A stretch of DNA of 64,000 bases from Acidovorax sp. SRB_14 (GCF_012932145.1 NZ_MWOK01000006.1:1-64000); one strand, 5' to 3'; positions 35,686-44,804 are shown, counted from the stretch's first letter. Notes: generated from the letters alone by a model not told the origin. Numbers and translations: made by a program.

Positions 35686-38600
35686 TCAATCGGTCGGCAC
35701 GGTGTAGATGATGTCGACCGCGCTCTGCACGCCGGTCTGGCCGCGCAGCGTCAGGCGCTGGGACAGGTCGTAGAAGATGTAGATGGCGCCCAGCGCGCCC
35801 GAGAGGCTTTGCTCGTAGGTGACATAGAGCTTGCTCGAGAGCCGCTTGCCCAGCGTGATGGCCGCGCCGCTGGCGTCGTTGCCGCTGCCCGGTCCCTTGA
35901 AGCCGACTTCGTCGAGCCCCAGGCGCTGGGCGAAACTGCCGGTGCCGCGCCCGCCGCCGCCCAGCAGGGCCAGCGCGGCCTGTTGCAGCAGCGCAGCCTC
36001 GGCGCCGCCGCCCGCGGTGCTGCGGCCCACCACCACCCACGAGAGTTTCTCCGCGTCGGGCAGGTCGGGGTCGGAATACAGGCGCACGCGCGGCGCCTGC
36101 GCCGAGCCCGTGACCTGCACGCCGGCGCGCACGCTGATGTTCGGGCGGATTGCCAGGATGTCGAGCGAGGGGTTGTTGTAGGGACCGTTGAAGCGCGCAA
36201 TGCCGGTTTCCACGTCGAGCACCTGGCCCCAGGCGCGGTAGCGCCCCTGCACGGTGCGCACCTCGCCGGTGATGCGCGGTGGGGCGCTGGCCACGCTGCT
36301 GCCGCGCACCTGCAGCGCGCCTTCGAGCCGGGTGGTGATGCCAAAGCCCTGCAAGGCAAAGTCGCGGCCCAGGTCGAGCGCGACGTCGATGTCGGGCACC
36401 CGGGTGGTCTGGGCGCGGGCGGCAGACTGGCCGGCGCGCTGCGCCTTGTCGGCGTTGACGCGGTCGATGGCGGCCGAGCGCACCACGACGTCGCTGCCGA
36501 GCTTCGGTGTCGAGGCCTCGGGCAGGATGATGGTCGCCCGGTCCACGGTGAGGTTGCCGCGCACGGTGATCTGGCCCTGCTGCAGGCCGGCGCGCAGCGT
36601 GCCCGAGACGCTGGCCTGGCGGTCGGCGCGCACCAGCACCTGCAGCGCGCGCAGCTGCGCCGTGAAGTCCAGTGCAACCCCGGAGCCGCCGGCCGCGTTC
36701 GCGCCGCGGGGTACGCCCCAGCGCAGGGTGCCGCTGCCTTGCAGGCTGCCGCCGTCCTGCGGCGGGCGCGTCAGGTTGCCGCTGTAGCCGGCGATGCGCG
36801 CCTGGCTGCCTGGGCCGCCGCGCAGGCTCAGCTCGGTGATGTCGAGCTGGTTGCCGCGCAGGGCTGCGCGCAGGCGCCCGTCCTTCAGGTCCACGCCGTC
36901 GAGCAGCGACTGCACGGTGATGCGGTCGGCGCCCAGCGTGCCCTGCCACTGTGGCGCGTTCAGGCTGCCGCTCAGCGTGGCGTCGGCGTCCAGCGTGCCG
37001 TGGATGCGCCAGCCGGGCGGCGCCAGCGCCGACCACACGCCCACGTCGGGCAGGCGGGCGCGCACCCGCGCGTTCAAAGGCGCGTCGGGCGACCAGGTCC
37101 AGCCGCCGCCCTGGCGCGTGAGCGTGCTGCTGGCCTGGGCATCCACCTCGCCGGCGCGCTCGCTGTCCCACTGCAGTTGCGCACGCACCTGGCTGCCCTC
37201 GGCATGGAGCTCCAGGCGCGCCGCGCGCACGCCGGCGGCGGTGTCGGCGTCTGCGGCGGCGGAGGTGGCGGTGGTGGGCTGGGGTTGGCTGCCGCTGCTG
37301 CGCACGCTGGTGACCGGGGCGGGGCCGCCGGTCAGCAGGCGCAGGTCGCCACTGGCGCGCTCGAGCACGGCGCTGGCGCGCAGCGTGTCGGCGGCGTTCA
37401 CGTCCCAGCGGCCGTTGAACACCAGGTTGCCCGCCAAGCCCACCGTCTCCAGCGGCGACTCGCCCGGCGCGGCCAGCGCATCGACCCAGGCCAGCGGCAG
37501 GCCGGTCAGCTCGCCCTGGGTTTGCAGCTGCATGCCCCCCTCGGCCGACTGCGCCCAGCGCAGCGGCTGCCAGCGCACGGCCACGGCGCCGGGTACCGGG
37601 CCGCTGACCTGCGCCTGGCCGGCGCCGGCTTCCACGGTGTGGCTGGCAGCGGCGCCGCGCGTCTGGCGCAGCGTCAGCGCCAGGGGGTCCTGCAGGCGCA
37701 GTGCCCAGGTGCCGGGCCGCGCGGCGTCCTGCAGTTGGAGCTGCAGCGTGGCCACATTGGCGCGCCACTGCGCGGCCGTGGCGCTGGACGCGGCCAGGCC
37801 GCCGCTGAGCTGCGTGTTCAAGGTGATGCGCCGCTCGCCGAGCACGGCCTGCCCGTCCAGCGCCAGCGTAGCCTGCGCGAGCGCGCCGGACAGCTGGGCG
37901 TTGAAGCGGCTGAGCTGGAAGCGCGTGGCGGCCACGCTGTCTTTGGGCGCAGGCAGGGCGATGTCCATGCTGGGCGCGCTCAGTGTGGCCTGCAGCGTGA
38001 ACGGTGTCTCGCCGCGCGCCGGGCTGGGCGCCGCAGCGCCGCCCGCGTGGTGCAGCTGCTGCTGCAGGCTGCGCAGGCCCCCGCGCCAGCGCGCGTCCAG
38101 GCGTGCCTGGCCCTGCACGGTGGTGCCTTGCCGCGCCGTGGACAGGCCGGGCAGCGATTGCAGCCAGGCTTGCACGCGTTCGGCCGAGGCCACGTTGAGC
38201 TGCAGCTCGCCTGCGCCGTTGGCCTGCCCCAGCTCGCCCTGGGTGCGCGCGGTGGCGCCCGGCACGGTGAGCGCCAGCTTGCCGCGCACTGCCAGGGCGT
38301 CGCCCAGCGTGGCTTCGATCTGCTGGCCGCGCAGCTGCGCCTGCAGCGCATCCACGTCCAGTTGCTGCAACGTCAGCTGCGGCGCAGCCCAGCGGCCGCT
38401 GGCGCGCACGGTCTGGATGCGCAGCGGGGCGCTGGCGGCCCTGCGGGCTGGCGCGCGCGCGGGCGCGGCGCGGCCGCTGGCACGCAGGTCGGCCTGAAAA
38501 CGCACCGCGCCGTCCTGCACCTGCGCGCGCAACTGGCCGTTCAGGGGGGCAGCGTCGAACTGCGTGTGCACGGCCGCGGGGCTCAGGGCGCGCACGTCAG

Positions 38601-39945
38601 CGCTGCCTTCGACCGCGCTGCTCGCCACCGTGTAGCTGCCCTGTGCCGTGATGCGTCCGTGGCCGACGCGCAGCTCGGCCTGGGGGACGCGCCACCGCGC
38701 GCCGTCGTAGTCCGCTTGGGCGTCCAGGCCGCTGACCGGCAGGCGCCCCTGGTCCCACGGACCGGGCAGGGCGTTGCTGAGCTGCGCTGCCACCTGCCAG
38801 CCGCTGTCCTGCGGACCGGCCTGCACGCTGCCGTCCAGCGCGGTGGCGGGGGCCTGAGGCCACAGCGCTGCGAGATTGAGCGCGCGCAGCTCGGCGCTGG
38901 CCTGCCGCAGTGGCTGCGCCGCCCAGGGCGCCAACTCGGCGCGCACGTCGGCCTGCATGGTATTGGCGGGCGGGGGCGGGGGGATAGCGGGGGCTTTGGC
39001 GGCAGCCGTCCGGGTATTTCTTGCGGTGGTCGGAGGGCGCTTTTCTGGCGCGGGGGGCACCGGTGCGGGGGCCGCAGCAGCGCCTGCGGCAGACGGGCGC
39101 AGCTGGGCCGCCACCTGCAGGCGTGCGGCCGCCGTGGCCAAGCTGCCATTCACCGTGGCGTGGGCCGCCAGCTTCAGCGGCTGGTCGCTGCCCGGCGTCG
39201 CGGTCTGCACCTGGCCCTCCACAGTGGCCTTCACGGCCATGGGCGCGCGGGCCTGCACGGTGGCTTCAACGCTGTAGTGGCCCTGGGCCAGGTCCACGCC
39301 GTCGATCGTCAGTGCGTGCTGCACGCGGTCGTAGCGGTAGCGGCCTGCGAGCGCATGGGCCTGCACCGCTGGGGGGCCGGCCCATTCCAGCAGGTCGATC
39401 TTGAACGGCAGGTCGATGCGGACCGGCAGCACCAGTTGCTCCAGGGGCTCGGGTGGGGGCGCATCGGGCTTCGGGGTCGAGGTGATGCGCACGCGGGCGG
39501 CGTGCACCTCGCCCAGCGTCAGGCTGCGCTGCAACAGCGGCGCCAGGCTCCAGCCGATGCGCGCGCCCTCCACCTCCACCGCCAGGGTCGGGCTGCTCCA
39601 GCGCAGCCAGCCGATGGTGCCGCCGCCGCGTAGGGAGCCGCTCACATCGCGCGTTTGCAGCTGCTGGTCGGGCGGCAGCCAGCGCGCCGCCTGCGCCAGC
39701 GTGGCGGCCAGCGAGGTGCCGCGGCCCGACCAGATCCAGGCGCCTGCGCCCAGCAGCACCACGGACAGCACCAGCAGCGCGAGCAGGCCGGCGGCCAGAC
39801 GCCAGACGCGCGGGCGCTGGCGCGGCGGCACGGCCGCGTGCCGGGCCGAGGCGGCCGCAAAGGGGTTGGCCGGGGGCGGGCCGCTGGCGGCAGCGGCAAA
39901 CGTGTCCGCGCCAGCGTCGGGAGGGGTGGGTTTGCGCGTGGCCAT
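35686..39945 (-). CDS. tamB: Translocation and assembly module subunit TamB
   Basis: 1419-aa inner-membrane-anchored, periplasm-spanning AsmA-like protein that works with TamA in outer-membrane biogenesis and, in current models, phospholipid transport. One N-terminal membrane helix (about residues 50-70, LAAGLLALLVLSVVLLGAGAW) is followed by a long beta-rich repeat region. The C-terminal DUF490 segment contains GLDEVGFKG, LGKRLSSKLYVTYEQSL and a final QTGVQSAVDIIYTVPTD. The ATG at 39945 is chosen because it precedes the membrane helix. It starts 11 bases after tamA ends. Confidence 0.93.
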   Translation of the reverse strand: MATRKPTPPDAGADTFAAAASGPPPANPFAAASARHAAVPPRQRPRVWRLAAGLLALLVLSVVLLGAGAWIWSGRGTSLAATLAQAARWLPPDQQLQTRDVSGSLRGGGTIGWLRWSSPTLAVEVEGARIGWSLAPLLQRSLTLGEVHAARVRITSTPKPDAPPPEPLEQLVLPVRIDLPFKIDLLEWAGPPAVQAHALAGRYRYDRVQHALTIDGVDLAQGHYSVEATVQARAPMAVKATVEGQVQTATPGSDQPLKLAAHATVNGSLATAAARLQVAAQLRPSAAGAAAAPAPVPPAPEKRPPTTARNTRTAAAKAPAIPPPPPANTMQADVRAELAPWAAQPLRQASAELRALNLAALWPQAPATALDGSVQAGPQDSGWQVAAQLSNALPGPWDQGRLPVSGLDAQADYDGARWRVPQAELRVGHGRITAQGSYTVASSAVEGSADVRALSPAAVHTQFDAAPLNGQLRAQVQDGAVRFQADLRASGRAAPARAPARRAASAPLRIQTVRASGRWAAPQLTLQQLDVDALQAQLRGQQIEATLGDALAVRGKLALTVPGATARTQGELGQANGAGELQLNVASAERVQAWLQSLPGLSTARQGTTVQGQARLDARWRGGLRSLQQQLHHAGGAAAPSPARGETPFTLQATLSAPSMDIALPAPKDSVAATRFQLSRFNAQLSGALAQATLALDGQAVLGERRITLNTQLSGGLAASSATAAQWRANVATLQLQLQDAARPGTWALRLQDPLALTLRQTRGAAASHTVEAGAGQAQVSGPVPGAVAVRWQPLRWAQSAEGGMQLQTQGELTGLPLAWVDALAAPGESPLETVGLAGNLVFNGRWDVNAADTLRASAVLERASGDLRLLTGGPAPVTSVRSSGSQPQPTTATSAAADADTAAGVRAARLELHAEGSQVRAQLQWDSERAGEVDAQASSTLTRQGGGWTWSPDAPLNARVRARLPDVGVWSALAPPGWRIHGTLDADATLSGSLNAPQWQGTLGADRITVQSLLDGVDLKDGRLRAALRGNQLDITELSLRGGPGSQARIAGYSGNLTRPPQDGGSLQGSGTLRWGVPRGANAAGGSGVALDFTAQLRALQVLVRADRQASVSGTLRAGLQQGQITVRGNLTVDRATIILPEASTPKLGSDVVVRSAAIDRVNADKAQRAGQSAARAQTTRVPDIDVALDLGRDFALQGFGITTRLEGALQVRGSSVASAPPRITGEVRTVQGRYRAWGQVLDVETGIARFNGPYNNPSLDILAIRPNISVRAGVQVTGSAQAPRVRLYSDPDLPDAEKLSWVVVGRSTAGGGAEAALLQQAALALLGGGGRGTGSFAQRLGLDEVGFKGPGSGNDASGAAITLGKRLSSKLYVTYEQSLSGALGAIYIFYDLSQRLTLRGQTGVQSAVDIIYTVPTD

Positions 39946-39956
39946 GCGTGCCGGTC

Positions 39957-41837
39957 TTAAAAGGTGAAGCCCAGGCGCAAATGCAGGCGCAGGCTCTTGG
40001 CCTTGAGGCCATAGGCCAGGTCGGCCTGCAGTGGCCCGACGGGGCTGCGCCAGCGCACGCCCGCGCCCACGCCCACCTGCGGGCTCAGGTCGCCCACGCG
40101 GTCGGCCACGGCCCCGGCGTCGGCGAACACGGTGCTTTCCCAGTCGGTGACATTGCCGCGCACCGCAAACGGGCGCTGCCACTCCACGCTGGCCACCGCC
40201 AGGTAGCGGCCGCCGAAGAGCAAATCGTTTTCCTTGCGTGCGCCGATGGTGCGGTAGCCGTATCCGCGCACCGTGGTGTCGCCGCCGGTCAGGAACAGCT
40301 GGGTGACCGGGATCTGCGCGCCGCTGCGCGCCAGCAAGGCGCCGCCTTCGGCGCGCAGCGCCAGCCGGCTGTCGCGCGGCAGGCCGCTGTCGAGCTGCAC
40401 CTTGCCCAGCGGCACAAAGTGCAGCCAGCGCGCCATCGCGCGCACGAACGGGTCGCGCTGCGGCGTCAGCGTGGTGCCCGCGCCCAGTTCCCAGGCCACG
40501 CCGAAGCCGCGCGTGGGCGTGGTCGGGCTGTTGAAGTAGCGCCCGGTCCAGCTGTAGTTGGCGGTCACGGCGGTGCTCGACGGCGGCGCGCTCGGCCCCT
40601 GGTTGTGGGCGTAGTCGTATTGCAGGAACGCCGTGCGGTCGATGCGGTCGTCGCTGCGGGTGCGGCCGCCGCGCAGGCGCGCGCTGTTGACTTCGTAGCT
40701 GCCGGTAGCCTCGCGCTGCACCTGAGCGCCGCTGAACCAGCGCCAGCCGTCGTCCGCCGGCAGCGCCGTCCATTCGGTGCTGAGCAGCTTGTTCTTGCGG
40801 TCGAGCTGCAGCTTGTTGAGCGCGCGCCAGCCGATGCCCGGCAAGCGGTTGTGCGTGTGGTCCACGCTCAGGCGCGGCCCGCTGTCGGTGGACACGCCCA
40901 CGCCGAACACCCACTTCTGCAGCTTGGCTTCGCGCACCTGCGCGGTGACGGGTGCGGCCTCGGGGTCGGTGCCGTCGGTGTCGAGCGTCAGGAACACGGC
41001 GTCGTAATAGCCGCTGCTGGCCAGGCGCTGCTGTGCGTCCAGCAGGCGCGCTTCGCTGTAGACGGCGCCCGTGGGCAGGCGCGCGAGCCGGCGCGCGCCG
41101 TCGGGGTCGTAGCGCTCGCTGCCTTCCACGCGCAGCGGGCCAAAGCGGTAGGCCGGGCCGGAGTCGTAGTTGACCGCCAAATCCGCCTCGTGGCGGTCGG
41201 CGTCCACTTCGGCGCGGCTGTTGGCAATGCGCGCGGTGGGGTAGCGGCGCGCGCGCAGCGTGCGCAGGCCCTGGTCCTTGGCGCCGTCCCAGTCCGATTG
41301 CGTGAACGGCTGCCCCGGCGGCAGCGCCCATTCGTTCTGCACCCGGGCCCGCTGTGGCGCGGCCTCGGCCGAGGTGGCGGCGGGGCCCGTGACGTCTATC
41401 GTGGCGCTGCGGATGTGCGTTTGCGGGCCCGGTGCCACGGTCAGCACGATGCGCCGCGGCGCCTCGGCGCCCGGGGTCTCCTGCATGTCCAGCGCCAGGG
41501 TCGGGGCGAAGTAGCCGAGCGTGGCCAGCAGCTCGCGCGCGTTGCTGTCGGCGGCGCCGAGCAGGCGCGAGAGCTCGCGTGCCTCCAGGCCCGGAAAGCG
41601 CCGAAAGCGCTGCAGTTCCAGGTTCTTCGTTAGGTAGGCCTCGATGTCGCGCGGCGCCTGCACGTCGAGCGTGAACGCCAGCGGCGCGTCGTCGGGCACG
41701 CCGGCCACGTCAGGCGCCGTGTCGCGCGGTCCGCCGAGCGAGACCGGCAGCAGGCTGCACCCCGCCAGGCCCAGCACGCTAAAAAGCAGCAACGCCGGCC
41801 ATCGGGCCGGCGTGGAGGGGGGCGGACGCGCAATCAT
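39957..41837 (-). CDS. tamA: Outer-membrane assembly factor TamA (BamA/Omp85 family)
   Basis: 626-aa Omp85 protein with N-terminal POTRA domains and a C-terminal 16-strand barrel that ends LHLRLGFTF, with terminal Phe as in outer-membrane proteins. GGDTTVRGYGYRTIG is the conserved L6 RGY region. The N-terminus is unusual: LLLFSVLGLAGC is a lipobox, so Cys27 could be lipidated, whereas E. coli TamA has an ordinary signal peptide. It starts 4 bases after the VWA gene ends and probably shares its transcript. Confidence 0.92.
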   Translation of the reverse strand: MIARPPPSTPARWPALLLFSVLGLAGCSLLPVSLGGPRDTAPDVAGVPDDAPLAFTLDVQAPRDIEAYLTKNLELQRFRRFPGLEARELSRLLGAADSNARELLATLGYFAPTLALDMQETPGAEAPRRIVLTVAPGPQTHIRSATIDVTGPAATSAEAAPQRARVQNEWALPPGQPFTQSDWDGAKDQGLRTLRARRYPTARIANSRAEVDADRHEADLAVNYDSGPAYRFGPLRVEGSERYDPDGARRLARLPTGAVYSEARLLDAQQRLASSGYYDAVFLTLDTDGTDPEAAPVTAQVREAKLQKWVFGVGVSTDSGPRLSVDHTHNRLPGIGWRALNKLQLDRKNKLLSTEWTALPADDGWRWFSGAQVQREATGSYEVNSARLRGGRTRSDDRIDRTAFLQYDYAHNQGPSAPPSSTAVTANYSWTGRYFNSPTTPTRGFGVAWELGAGTTLTPQRDPFVRAMARWLHFVPLGKVQLDSGLPRDSRLALRAEGGALLARSGAQIPVTQLFLTGGDTTVRGYGYRTIGARKENDLLFGGRYLAVASVEWQRPFAVRGNVTDWESTVFADAGAVADRVGDLSPQVGVGAGVRWRSPVGPLQADLAYGLKAKSLRLHLRLGFTF

Positions 41838-41841
41838 GGGG

Positions 41842-43029
41842 TCATTTTGACAGCATGCGCATCGCGTCTTCGAGGCCTTTCAAGGTCAGCGGGTACATGC
41901 GGTCGCCCATCAGCTGCTGGACGATGCTGATGCTCTGGCGGTACTGCCACACGCCCTGGGGCTCGGGGTTGATCCAGGCGAACTTGGGGAAGGTGTGCGT
42001 GAGGCGCTGCAGCCATTCGGCGCCGGCCTCCTCGTTGTTGTATTCGACGCTGCCGCCGGGCTGCAGGATCTCGTACGGGCTCATGGTCGCGTCGCCCACG
42101 AAGATCAGCTTGTAGTCCTTGTTGTACTTGCGCAGGATGTCCCAGGTCGGGAACTTCTCGGCGAAGCGGCGCCGGTTGTTCTTCCAGACGAAGTCGTAGA
42201 CGCAGTTGTGGAAGTAATAGAACTCCAGGTGCTTGAACTCGGTCTTTACGGCCGAAAACAGCTCCTCGACGCGCTGGATGTGCTCGTCCATGGTGCCGCC
42301 CACGTCCATCAGCAGCAGCACCTTCACGTTGTTGTGGCGCTCGGGCACCATCTTGATGTCGAGCCAGCCGGCGTTGGCCGCCGTGCTGCGGATGGTGTCG
42401 GGCAGGTCGAGTTCGAGTTCATGGCCTTCGCGCGCGAACTTGCGCAGCCGGCGCAGCGCCACCTTGATGTTGCGCGTGCCGATCTCCTGCGTGTCGTCGT
42501 AGTCGCGGTAGGCGCGCTGCTCCCACACCTTGACGGCGCTCTTGTTCTTGCCGGCGCCGCCGATGCGGATGCCCTGCGGGTTGTAGCCGCCGTGGCCGAA
42601 CGGGCTGGTGCCGCCCGTGCCGATCCACTTTCTGCCGCCCTCGTGGCGCTCTTTCTGCTCTTCGAGGCGCTTTTTCAGCGTCTCCATCAGCTCGTCCCAG
42701 CCCATCTTCTCGATCGCGGCCTTTTGTTCGGGCGTGAGCTCGCGCTCCAGGAGCTTGCGCAGCCAGTCGGCGGGGATCTCTTTCGTGAAGTCGGCCACCA
42801 TCTCCACGCCCTTGAAGTAGGCGGCAAAGGCGCGGTCGAACTTGTCGTAGTGCTTCTCGTCCTTGACCAGGGCCAGGCGCGACATGAAATAGAAGTCGTC
42901 CAGGCTCCAGGCGTTGTCGGAACGGGGGCCGACCACGCCGGCCTCCAGCGCTTCGAGCAGTGTGAGGTATTCCTTGACCGACACGGGCAGCTTGGCCGCG
43001 CGCAGGGTGTAGAAGAAGTCAATCAGCAT
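41842..43029 (-). CDS. VWA domain-containing protein (CoxE-like)
   Basis: 395-aa cytoplasmic protein with a C-terminal von Willebrand A-like domain. The MIDAS-like motif reads DVGGTMD, with Gly and Thr in place of the usual serines, followed by FYYFHNCVYDFVW and FVGDATM. The N-terminal half is helical (VKEYLTLLEALEAGVV, FDRAFAAYFKGVE). VWA proteins of this type act with MoxR AAA+ ATPases as metal-insertion or assembly chaperones. The matching MoxR gene is three genes upstream in the same operon. The client is unknown. Confidence 0.85.
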   Translation of the reverse strand: MLIDFFYTLRAAKLPVSVKEYLTLLEALEAGVVGPRSDNAWSLDDFYFMSRLALVKDEKHYDKFDRAFAAYFKGVEMVADFTKEIPADWLRKLLERELTPEQKAAIEKMGWDELMETLKKRLEEQKERHEGGRKWIGTGGTSPFGHGGYNPQGIRIGGAGKNKSAVKVWEQRAYRDYDDTQEIGTRNIKVALRRLRKFAREGHELELDLPDTIRSTAANAGWLDIKMVPERHNNVKVLLLMDVGGTMDEHIQRVEELFSAVKTEFKHLEFYYFHNCVYDFVWKNNRRRFAEKFPTWDILRKYNKDYKLIFVGDATMSPYEILQPGGSVEYNNEEAGAEWLQRLTHTFPKFAWINPEPQGVWQYRQSISIVQQLMGDRMYPLTLKGLEDAMRMLSK

Positions 43030-43030
43030 G

Positions 43031-43078
43031 TTTTTGGCCTCCAGCGCTTATCCAGCCTGCGCATGCTGCTCTAATAAA
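43031..43078 (-). repeat. Degenerate intergenic hairpin repeat overlapping an acetyltransferase 3' end
   Basis: On the minus strand it ends ATAAGCGCTGGAGGCC-AAAA, the conserved half of the family. The other arm is degenerate. The TAA stop codon of the acetyltransferase (43048-43050) lies inside the conserved ATAAGCGC. Confidence 0.55.
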
Positions 43079-43650
43079 GAGAGCATCTGGGCGCGCGACT
43101 CGGGCCATTCGCCGGCGCGCAGGCTGTACATCACGGTGTCGCGGGTGGTGCCGTCGCGGCGCAGCGCGTGGCCGCGGAGCACGCCGTCCTTGCGCGCACC
43201 CAGGCGCTCGATTGCGCGCTGGCTGGCAAAGTTGAAGTTGTCGGTGCGCCAGCCCACGACGTGGCAGCCGAGCTGGTCGAAGGCGTGGCCCATCATCAGC
43301 AGCTTGCAGGTGGTGTTGACGTGGCTGCGCTGTGCGCTGCGGGCGTACCAGGTGTAGCCGATCTCGAGCCGGCGCACGGCCGGCAGGATGTCGTGGTAGC
43401 TGGTGCTGCCGAGCACGCGGTCTGTGGCCTCGTCGACCACGGCAAAGGCAAAGCGGCTGCCCTGCTCGCGCATCTGCAGCGCGGTCTCGATGTACAGGCG
43501 CGTCTCCTGCGGCTCGGGCACCGAGGTCACGCGCAGCTTCCAGAGCTCGCCGTCTGCAGCGGCGGCGGCCAGGCCGTCTTCGTGCGCCAGGGCAAGCGGC
43601 TCCAGCCGCAGGCCGCGGTCGCGCAGCACCACGGGTTCGACGAAAGCCAT
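43048..43650 (-). CDS. GNAT-family N-acetyltransferase (RimJ/RimL-like)
   Basis: 200-aa acetyltransferase. Strand-helix elements of the GNAT fold are visible: FAFAVVDEATDRVLGSTSYHD, RRLEIGYTWYARSAQRSHVN and FNFASQRAIERLGARKDGVL, matching the RimJ/RimL type that modifies N-termini or small amines. It starts one base after a small membrane protein gene ends. The C-terminal residues HAQAG and the stop lie within a dispersed repeat. The substrate is unknown. Confidence 0.85.
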   Translation of the reverse strand: MAFVEPVVLRDRGLRLEPLALAHEDGLAAAAADGELWKLRVTSVPEPQETRLYIETALQMREQGSRFAFAVVDEATDRVLGSTSYHDILPAVRRLEIGYTWYARSAQRSHVNTTCKLLMMGHAFDQLGCHVVGWRTDNFNFASQRAIERLGARKDGVLRGHALRRDGTTRDTVMYSLRAGEWPESRAQMLSLLEQHAQAG

Positions 43651-43651
43651 G

Positions 43652-43882
43652 TCAGTCCTCTGCTTTTTGGCGCTGCAGCGCGCGCCAGCGCCGCGCCGCG
43701 TGCAGCCCCAGGCCGCCGCCAACGCCCACGAGCGCAATGCCCAGCAGGCTGGCCGTGCCGTAGCCGGCGGCAAACACATCCAGGCCGAAGGCCTGGCCGA
43801 GACCGAACCCCGCCAACGCGCCGCCGACGAAGCCCACGGCGTCCGAGACGCCTTCCAACAGTAAACGCTTGCCCGCGCCCAT
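43652..43882 (-). CDS. Small hydrophobic protein, two predicted membrane segments
   Basis: 76 aa, rich in Gly and Ala. Hydrophobic stretches lie near residues 12-34 (VSDAVGFVGGALAGFGLGQAF) and 38-60 (AAGYGTASLLGIALVGVGG), then a basic tail (RRWRALQRQ). I do not recognise a named family. It lies between moxR and the acetyltransferase with spacings of 13 bases and 1 base, which supports a real cotranscribed gene. It could be a membrane anchor for the MoxR/VWA pair; that is only inference. Confidence 0.65.
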   Translation of the reverse strand: MGAGKRLLLEGVSDAVGFVGGALAGFGLGQAFGLDVFAAGYGTASLLGIALVGVGGGLGLHAARRWRALQRQKAED

Positions 43883-43895
43883 GGCGTCGCCGCCG

Positions 43896-44750
43896 TCAGC
43901 GGTTGCGCTGGTTCATGAACACCAGCTTTTCGAACAGCGACACGTCCTGCTCGTTCTTGAGCAGCGCGCCGACCAGCGGTGGCACGGCGACCTTGTTGTC
44001 GGCGCTTTGCAGCGCTTCGAGCGGAATGTCTTCGGCCACCAGCAGCTTGAGCCAGTCGAGCAGTTCGGAGGTCGACGGCTTCTTCTTGAGGCCCGGCAGG
44101 TGGCGCACGTCGTAGAAGGTCTTCATCGCCACCGTGAGCAACTCGCTCTTGAGCGTGGGAAAGTGCACGCCGACGATCTGGCGCATCGTCTCGGCCTCGG
44201 GGAACTTGATGTAGTGGAAGAAGCAGCGGCGCAGGAACGCGTCGGGCAGTTCCTTTTCGTTGTTCGAGGTGATGAACACCAGCGGGCGGTGCTTGGCGCG
44301 GATCAGCTCGCGCGTCTCGTAGCAATAGAACTCCATGCGGTCGATCTCGCGCAGCAGGTCGTTCGGGAATTCGATGTCGGCCTTGTCGATTTCGTCGATC
44401 AGCAGCGCCACCGGCTCGTCGGCCGTGAAGGCCTGCCAAAGCACGCCCTTGACGATGTAGTTGCGGATGTCCTGCACGCGTTCGTTGCCGTCCACGCCGC
44501 CGAGCTGGCTGTCGCGCAGGCGGCTCACGGCGTCGTATTCATAGAGGCCTTGCTGCGCCTTGGTGGTCGACTTGATGTGCCACTGCAAGAGCGGCATGCC
44601 CAGGGCCTGCGCCACCTCCTCGGCCAGCATCGTCTTGCCGGTGCCGGGCTCGCCTTTGACGAGCAGCGGGCGCTGCAAGGTGCTGGCTGCATTCACGGCC
44701 AGCATCAGGTCTGGGGTGGCGACATAGTTCTGGGAGCCTTGAAATTTCAT
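43896..44750 (-). CDS. moxR: MoxR-family AAA+ ATPase
   Basis: 284-aa AAA+ ATPase with Walker A GEPGTGKTM, Walker B ALLIDEIDKAD, sensor 1 ITSNNEKELPDAFLRRC and the C-terminal lid. It starts at ATG 44750 (MKFQGSQNYVATPDLMLAV). MoxR proteins team with VWA proteins to remodel metalloenzymes, as in methanol or CO dehydrogenase maturation. Three genes downstream is a CoxE-like VWA protein. No CO dehydrogenase or other obvious client is in the window. Confidence 0.9.
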   Translation of the reverse strand: MKFQGSQNYVATPDLMLAVNAASTLQRPLLVKGEPGTGKTMLAEEVAQALGMPLLQWHIKSTTKAQQGLYEYDAVSRLRDSQLGGVDGNERVQDIRNYIVKGVLWQAFTADEPVALLIDEIDKADIEFPNDLLREIDRMEFYCYETRELIRAKHRPLVFITSNNEKELPDAFLRRCFFHYIKFPEAETMRQIVGVHFPTLKSELLTVAMKTFYDVRHLPGLKKKPSTSELLDWLKLLVAEDIPLEALQSADNKVAVPPLVGALLKNEQDVSLFEKLVFMNQRNR

Positions 44751-44798
44751 GGAGCTAAAACACCGAATCGTTGACAAATGGGCTTGACAGGTGCTGGC

Positions 44799-44804
44799 TA
44801 TAAT
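44799..44804 (+). promoter_or_regulatory. Candidate -10 element for the cytochrome c gene
   Basis: A perfect TATAAT. Two perfect TTGACA hexamers lie upstream, at 44771-44776 and 44784-44789. Their spacings to TATAAT are 22 and 9 bases, neither suitable for sigma-70, so the -35 assignment is unresolved. Confidence 0.5.

Noticed and set aside
35809-39633. Plus-strand ORF of 1274 aa opposite tamB
   Set aside because: Gln/Ala/Gly/Arg-rich antisense translation with no motif; tamB is clear on the other strand.
35686-41331. Apparent 1881-aa TamB with a long N-terminal extension
   Set aside because: The first 462 residues are out-of-frame tamA. A membrane-anchor start at 39945 gives normal TamB.
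44784-44804. A sigma-70 promoter made from TTGACA 44784 and TATAAT 44799
   Set aside because: Spacing is 9 bases, far below the roughly 17 required; only the -10 was kept as a candidate.
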